Below are positions 59,743-64,000 of a stretch of DNA of 64,000 nt, in pieces. A program made the translations under genes and the position numbers. The notes below the pieces were generated by a model. That model saw nothing but the letters and a program-made list of their open reading frames with translations, searched no databases and had not been told where the DNA came from. Where the stretch lies: NCBI GenBank assembly GCA_031431475.1, contig JANPDL010000025.1:186001-250000 (forward strand). The letters run 5' to 3'. How positions within the stretch are numbered: the first letter of the stretch is position 1; every line of letters starts with the position of its first letter. The DNA comes from JADCCX01 sp031431475 (GTDB lineage Bacteria; Pseudomonadota; Alphaproteobacteria; Rhizobiales; Beijerinckiaceae).

Positions 59743-60792
59743 CTAGTTACACGCCGCAGCCTTGCCCGCTGGAACGCCCTGGCATACCGCTGCTTTCGGT
59801 GCCCAGCCCGCCTCGATCACAACACCGAGGTTGGCGCTGGTGACAGCCACTGGCTTCAGGAATATGGCCGTCATCTCAGGCTTGCCGTCGGCCTGCCGCC
59901 ACTTCATTGCACCTGCCACTTCGCCCAGCTTCTTGCCACCAGCGAGCTGCAAAGCGATCTCGGCAGCGCTCTTGCCGAGCTCCCGGGCGTCTTTCCAGAC
60001 GGTCATGCTTTGTGTGCCGAGCGCCACACGGTTCAGCGCAGCCCGATCCGCATCCTGCCCGGATACAGGCACGGACCCGGCCATGCCCTGCGCCGTCAGC
60101 GCGGCGACCACGCCGCCAGCCGTGCCGTCATTGGCGGCCACCACGGCATCCACCTTGTTGGCGTTGCGCGTCAGGAACTGCTCCATATTCTTCTGCGCAT
60201 TGGCGGGCAGCCAGCCATCGGTAAAGGCCTCGCCGACGTTCTTGATTTTGCCTGCGTCAATGGCGGGCTTGAGCACCTCCATCGAACCCTGAAAGAGAAA
60301 GCCTGCGTTGGGATCAGCACCCGATCCCTTGATGAAGACGTAGTTGCCTTCGGGTTTCGCCTTGACGATCTCGCGTGCCATCATGCGGCCCACCTCGACG
60401 TTGTCGAAGGTAAGGTAAAAGGCGGCTGGATTGTCGATCAGGCGGTCATAGCCGACAACCGCGATGCCCTCGTTCAGCGCCTTGTCTACGGCGGGGCGCA
60501 CGGCCTGCGCATCCTGCGCCAGCACGATGATAGCCTTGGCACCGCGCGCGATCAGGCTTTCGATATCGGTCAGTTGCTTGCCCGGTGACGATTGAGCATC
60601 CGCCGAAAGGTAGGTGCCGCCAGCCTTTTCGACCGCAGTCTTGATGGCGGCTTCATCGGTCTTCCAGCGCTCTTCCTGGAAGTTCGACCAGCTAACTCCA
60701 ACGACGGGGCCCTTGGCTTGTGAAAATGCTGACGTACTGGACATGAGCGCGGCGGCGAAAGCGCCCGCGACAACGAGCTGACGACGGTTCAT
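59743..60792 (-). CDS. xylF: Xylose-type periplasmic binding protein
   Basis: 349 residues with a signal peptide (MNRRQLVVAGAFAAALMSST, cut after AFS). The type I binding fold shows VVGVSWSNFQEERWKTDEAA, GIAVVGYDRLIDNPAAFYL (GYDRLI is typical of XylF) and PVSGQDADRAALNRVALGTQ. AAGGAAACC precedes the ATG at 60792. It is first in the minus-strand xylF-H-G run. No xylose isomerase or kinase gene is nearby, so the sugar identity rests on similarity only. Confidence 0.88.
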   Translation of the reverse strand: MNRRQLVVAGAFAAALMSSTSAFSQAKGPVVGVSWSNFQEERWKTDEAAIKTAVEKAGGTYLSADAQSSPGKQLTDIESLIARGAKAIIVLAQDAQAVRPAVDKALNEGIAVVGYDRLIDNPAAFYLTFDNVEVGRMMAREIVKAKPEGNYVFIKGSGADPNAGFLFQGSMEVLKPAIDAGKIKNVGEAFTDGWLPANAQKNMEQFLTRNANKVDAVVAANDGTAGGVVAALTAQGMAGSVPVSGQDADRAALNRVALGTQSMTVWKDARELGKSAAEIALQLAGGKKLGEVAGAMKWRQADGKPEMTAIFLKPVAVTSANLGVVIEAGWAPKAAVCQGVPAGKAAACN

Positions 60793-60995
60793 AATGGTTT
60801 CCTTCCCTGACGTGCGATCCCTTGATGTGGATCTTGCGGGAGAATGTCGGCTTTGACTTTGGTGTTCGTCAAGCAACAACCGCCCAGACCCAGAGAATTT
60901 TTAAAGCAGGCCAAATTGCGGCGCTCAGCGATTAGCTCTTCCCAACCGGTCCGAAACTTGCTCCGATACATCCAGGATAACCATCGGGAAACGAC

Positions 60996-62492
60996 ATGGC
61001 TGCCAAAGGGCAAGGGAGCGGGCAACGAACGGTGCAACCGAAATCGGGCGCGAAATCAGTCTTTGACGAGATGAACGGCGCGGATGGCGTGTTGCGTGAT
61101 GGCTACCACACTCTCTCGCGCTGGCTGGGCGAGGCCCCGCCGGAACTGCTGGCCAACCGCAAGGGCGAGGCAGAATATTTCTTCCGGCGCATTGGCATCA
61201 CCTTCAACGTTTATGGCGACGCCGAGGGTACGGAGCGCATCATACCGTTCGATATCGTGCCGCGCGTTCTCACGATGAAGGAGTGGGACAAGCTGGCCAA
61301 GGGACTTGAGCAGCGCGTCAAGGCACTGAACGCCTTCATCGGCGATGCCTATGGCGAACGGCGCATCGTCAAGGAAGGGATCGTTCCCGAGGAGCTGATC
61401 CTGCAGAACCCGGCCTTCGAGCCCGCCATGACACGGATCCAGCCCCCGGGCGGTGTCTATGTCCATATTGCCGGGATCGATATCGTGCGCGACGGGCCGG
61501 ATGACTTCTACGTGCTGGAGGACAATGCCCGCACGCCGTCTGGCGTCTCCTACATGCTGGAAAACCGCGAGGCGATGATGCGGCTGTTTCCGGAGCTTTT
61601 TGGCAAGCTGAAGATCGCGCCGGTCGACAATTACTGCGACAATCTGCTGAGGACCCTGCGCTCCGTCGCGCCTCCCGGTGCATCCTCGGAGCCGGTGGTT
61701 GTACTGTTGACGCCCGGTCCCTTCAACTCGGCCTATTACGAGCATTCATTTCTGGCGGACAAGATGGGCATCGAACTGGTCGAGGGCCGTGATTTGTTCG
61801 TGCGTGGCAACATCGTCTTCATGCGCACGACAGAAGGCCCCAAGCGCGTCGATGTGATCTACCGCCGGGTCGATGACGAGTTTCTCGATCCGCTGGCCTT
61901 CAATCCGACATCGATGCTGGGTGTACCCGGCCTGATGAGTGCCTACGCAGCAGGCAATGTGACTATTTCCAATGCAGTCGGTACAGGCATCTGCGATGAC
62001 AAGGCGATCTACAGTTACATGCCGGAGATCGTGAAATTTTATCTGGGCGAGGAGCCGATCCTGCTCAATGTGCCGACGTGGCGCTGTCGCGAACCGCAGG
62101 CGCTGAAATACGTGCTCGATCACCTGCCGGAGCTGGTGGTGAAGGAGGTCAACGGCTCTGGCGGATATGGCATGCTGGTGGGGCCACATGCCACGAAGGA
62201 GCAGATCGAGATATTCCGCGCCAAGCTGGTGGCACATCCCGAAGGCTTCATCGCCCAGCCGACGCTGGCGCTCTCCACTGTACCCTGTTTTGTCGACAGC
62301 GGCCTGGCCCCGCGCCATGTTGATCTGAGGCCCTATGTGCTGTGCGGCGCTGACGGTGTGCGTGTCGTCCCTGGTGGTCTCACGCGTGTGGCGCTCAAGG
62401 AGGGCTCGCTTGTGGTCAATTCCTCACAGGGCGGTGGCACCAAGGATACCTGGGTGGTCGAAGGCGATCTCACGCCGCTGGGAGATCGCTGA
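60996..62492 (+). CDS. Circularly permuted ATP-grasp protein
   Basis: 498-residue cytoplasmic protein of the type 2 circularly permuted ATP-grasp family (DUF404/DUF407). Recognisable parts are TFNVYGDAEGTERIIPFDIV, DGPDDFYVLEDNARTPSGVS and the glycine-rich loop VNGSGGYGMLVGP with SSQGGGTKDTWVVEG at the end. ATP-grasp enzymes join a carboxylate to an amine or thiol, so a peptide-like product is predicted for this gene set. It is followed 2 bases later by the alpha-E gene. The first 20 residues are basic and poorly conserved in look. Confidence 0.9.
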   Translation: MAAKGQGSGQRTVQPKSGAKSVFDEMNGADGVLRDGYHTLSRWLGEAPPELLANRKGEAEYFFRRIGITFNVYGDAEGTERIIPFDIVPRVLTMKEWDKLAKGLEQRVKALNAFIGDAYGERRIVKEGIVPEELILQNPAFEPAMTRIQPPGGVYVHIAGIDIVRDGPDDFYVLEDNARTPSGVSYMLENREAMMRLFPELFGKLKIAPVDNYCDNLLRTLRSVAPPGASSEPVVVLLTPGPFNSAYYEHSFLADKMGIELVEGRDLFVRGNIVFMRTTEGPKRVDVIYRRVDDEFLDPLAFNPTSMLGVPGLMSAYAAGNVTISNAVGTGICDDKAIYSYMPEIVKFYLGEEPILLNVPTWRCREPQALKYVLDHLPELVVKEVNGSGGYGMLVGPHATKEQIEIFRAKLVAHPEGFIAQPTLALSTVPCFVDSGLAPRHVDLRPYVLCGADGVRVVPGGLTRVALKEGSLVVNSSQGGGTKDTWVVEGDLTPLGDR

Positions 62493-62494
62493 CC

Positions 62495-63436
62495 ATGCTT
62501 TCACGCACTGCCGACAGCCTTTACTGGCTTTCCCGTTATATCGAGCGGGCCGAGAACCTCGCCCGCATTCTTGGGGTGGCCGAACGCCTGTCCACCCTGC
62601 CATCGGCTTATGCCGGGGCTTCCAGCGAATGGGAAAGCGCCATCGCAACAGCGGCTTGCGGCCCGGCCTTCTTCAACACTTACAGTCATGCCTCGCGCGC
62701 CAATGTCATCGAGTTCATCGTGGCGTCGGAAGCCAATGACTCGTCGATCCGCAAATGCGTGGAGACTGCCCGTACCAATGCGCGCTCTGTCCGCACGGCG
62801 CTGACCACCGAGATGTGGGAGATCATCAACGGCCTCTGGCACGAGGTGCAGAAGTTCAAACTGAAGAACATCGATCCCAGCCAGCTCGCGAAGTTCCTGA
62901 CCGTGATCCAGGAAGCCTCTCTGCGCTTCGACGGAGCAGCGTATCGCACGATGCTGCGCACTGATCATTTCCATTTCCAGCGCATCGGGATGTTTCTGGA
63001 ACGCTCCGACAACATCGCCCGGCTGATGGACGTGAAATACCATGTTTTGCTGCCGGAGCAGGAGCCGGTGGGCGGCGGGCTTGATTATTTCCAGTGGTCA
63101 GCGATCCTGCGCGCCGTCGGTGCGCTGACATCGTACAACTGGGTTTACCGGGACAATGTAAAGCCGTGGCTTGTCGCGGATTTCATGATCCTCAGGTTGG
63201 AACAGCCGCGTTCCCTGATTTCCTCCTATGAGAATCTCAATCGACAACTCGACAGTCTGTCCGAGAAATACGGGCGGCAGGGTCAGGCGCAGCGGCTGGC
63301 CCGCGTCACCTTTGCCAATCTGCAGAACCAGAACATCGATGATCTCTTCCAGTCTGGCCTGCACGAGTTCCTCACCGGCTTTATCCAGAGCAACGATGCG
63401 CTGGGGGCCGCTGTGACAGAGCAGTATCTGCTGTAA
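62495..63436 (+). CDS. Alpha-E domain protein
   Basis: 313-residue all-helical protein of the alpha-E (DUF403) family, a constant companion of the ATP-grasp gene. It starts MLSRTADSLYWLSRYIERAE, the family signature, and the helix QRIGMFLERSDNIARLMDVK is a second conserved block. No catalytic motif is known. It lies 2 bases after the ATP-grasp stop and 12 before the transglutaminase start, a single transcript. Confidence 0.92.
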   Translation: MLSRTADSLYWLSRYIERAENLARILGVAERLSTLPSAYAGASSEWESAIATAACGPAFFNTYSHASRANVIEFIVASEANDSSIRKCVETARTNARSVRTALTTEMWEIINGLWHEVQKFKLKNIDPSQLAKFLTVIQEASLRFDGAAYRTMLRTDHFHFQRIGMFLERSDNIARLMDVKYHVLLPEQEPVGGGLDYFQWSAILRAVGALTSYNWVYRDNVKPWLVADFMILRLEQPRSLISSYENLNRQLDSLSEKYGRQGQAQRLARVTFANLQNQNIDDLFQSGLHEFLTGFIQSNDALGAAVTEQYLL

Positions 63437-63448
63437 TGGTCCGATAAC

Positions 63449-64000
63449 ATGCGCCTGAAAATCAGACACGAGACCCATTACAGCTATGGCAGGCCTGCGA
63501 CCTCCGCCGTGCAGATCCTTCGGCTGACTCCGCGCAGCCACGATGGTCAGTTCGTGCGGCGCTGGCGCGTCGAGATCGATGCGGATTGCCGCCTTGACCG
63601 CGATGACGATGCCTTCGGCAACATCACACACACCTTCACTGTTGAAGGGCCGGTGAAGACCATGAAGATTGTGGCCGAAGGCGAGATCGACACGGCGGAT
63701 CGGCAGGGCATCATCCATGGTGCTGCCGAGCGATTTCCTCTGAACTTCTGGCTGCGTGAAACCGCTTTGACACGCGTGGAACCCGACATCCGTGATTACG
63801 CCCGGCAGATTGCGGGCGGAGAGGGTGGCGACAAGCTGGCCACGGTCCATGCGCTGATGGCTGCCATCAACACTGATTTCCGCTTCATGATCGGCGAGAC
63901 GACGGCATCCACCACCGCGATGCAGGCTTTTCAGCAGAAGTCTGGTGTGTGCCAGGACCTCGCCCATGTCTTCATCGCCTGCGCCCGCTCGCTCGGCATT
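63449..64000 (+). CDS. Transglutaminase-like protease homologue (3' end cut by window edge)
   Basis: The 184 visible codons start MRLKIRHETHYSYGRPATSA, the N-terminal beta domain of bacterial transglutaminase-like proteins, then reach the catalytic Cys region SGVCQDLAHVFIACARSLGI just before the edge. The His and Asp of the triad would lie beyond. It is the third member of the ATP-grasp / alpha-E / transglutaminase set, predicted to make or cut peptide bonds; the substrate is unknown. Confidence 0.9.
   Translation, partial: MRLKIRHETHYSYGRPATSAVQILRLTPRSHDGQFVRRWRVEIDADCRLDRDDDAFGNITHTFTVEGPVKTMKIVAEGEIDTADRQGIIHGAAERFPLNFWLRETALTRVEPDIRDYARQIAGGEGGDKLATVHALMAAINTDFRFMIGETTASTTAMQAFQQKSGVCQDLAHVFIACARSLGI

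Noticed and set aside
1..64000. tRNA or rRNA genes
   Set aside because: No cloverleaf-like segment with a TTCGA-type T arm or rRNA signature was found on reading; a covariance-model scan would be needed to exclude degenerate ones.

Overview
The window looks like chromosomal DNA of a GC-rich alphaproteobacterium, most likely of the Hyphomicrobiales (Rhizobiales). The pointers are the recA-alaS-icd neighbourhood, a dimeric NADP-type isocitrate dehydrogenase, a liv branched-chain amino acid operon carrying a DUF6867-type gene, a form II CO dehydrogenase-like cluster, a TackOD1 protein, an iron-sulfur (6-4) photolyase, and dispersed intergenic palindromes of the kind common in this order. No rRNA, tRNA, CRISPR array, intact transposase or prophage was seen. 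The species cannot be named from the sequence.

Layout. 1-5.5 kb: recA (cut at the left edge), alaS, a six-segment K+ channel with a C-terminal cyclic-nucleotide-binding-like domain, and a cupin. 5.5-6.5 kb: no intact gene, but a mosaic of hairpin repeats, a 27-bp repeated motif and a broken second copy of the icd 3' end. 6.5-15.8 kb: icd, a RelBE-type toxin-antitoxin pair coupled to a TrmJ-type RNA methylase, a Tat-exported flavin amine oxidase, murI, two small glycine-rich secreted proteins, rpsD, a soluble chemoreceptor and a small hydrolase. 15.8-23 kb: a minus-strand transporter-rpe-membrane protein-purB operon, an amino acid dehydrogenase, a PilZ protein, a P1 peptidase and ccdA. 23-28.7 kb: livH-M-G-F, a DUF6867-like gene and livK.

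29-34.3 kb: a GntR regulator, a flavin reductase, a partial protocatechuate pathway (pcaB, pcaD, pcaC, without pcaGH here) and a Bug-type binding protein. 34.5-45.2 kb: a molybdenum hydroxylase of form II CO dehydrogenase type (coxS-coxL-coxM, active-site loop AYRGAGR), then LysE and SnoaL-like genes, then a tightly overlapping maturation operon (unknown gene, coxD-like MoxR ATPase, cysteine-cluster protein, coxE-like VWA protein, XdhC split into two genes, and a molybdopterin-binding/cytidylyltransferase fusion). 45.2-50 kb: an exopolysaccharide-type synthase with a membrane-fusion partner, a small protein and a TackOD1 zinc protein. 50.5-56 kb: a DNA-repair-associated trio (SDR lacking its catalytic tyrosine, DUF2256 zinc finger, FeS photolyase), three tandem LprI-like secreted paralogues and trhO. 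56-64 kb: an orphan antitoxin-like gene, an AT-rich Sel1 gene, a xylose-type ABC transporter (xylF, xylH, xylG), and a circularly permuted ATP-grasp / alpha-E / transglutaminase set cut at the right edge.

The most notable observation is the icd fragment at 6146-6283. It repeats the last 45 codons and stop of icd with 11 base differences in 9 codons, and every one is synonymous. That pattern points to two once-functional icd alleles, for example left by an integrating element or by allelic replacement, rather than to a decaying duplication.
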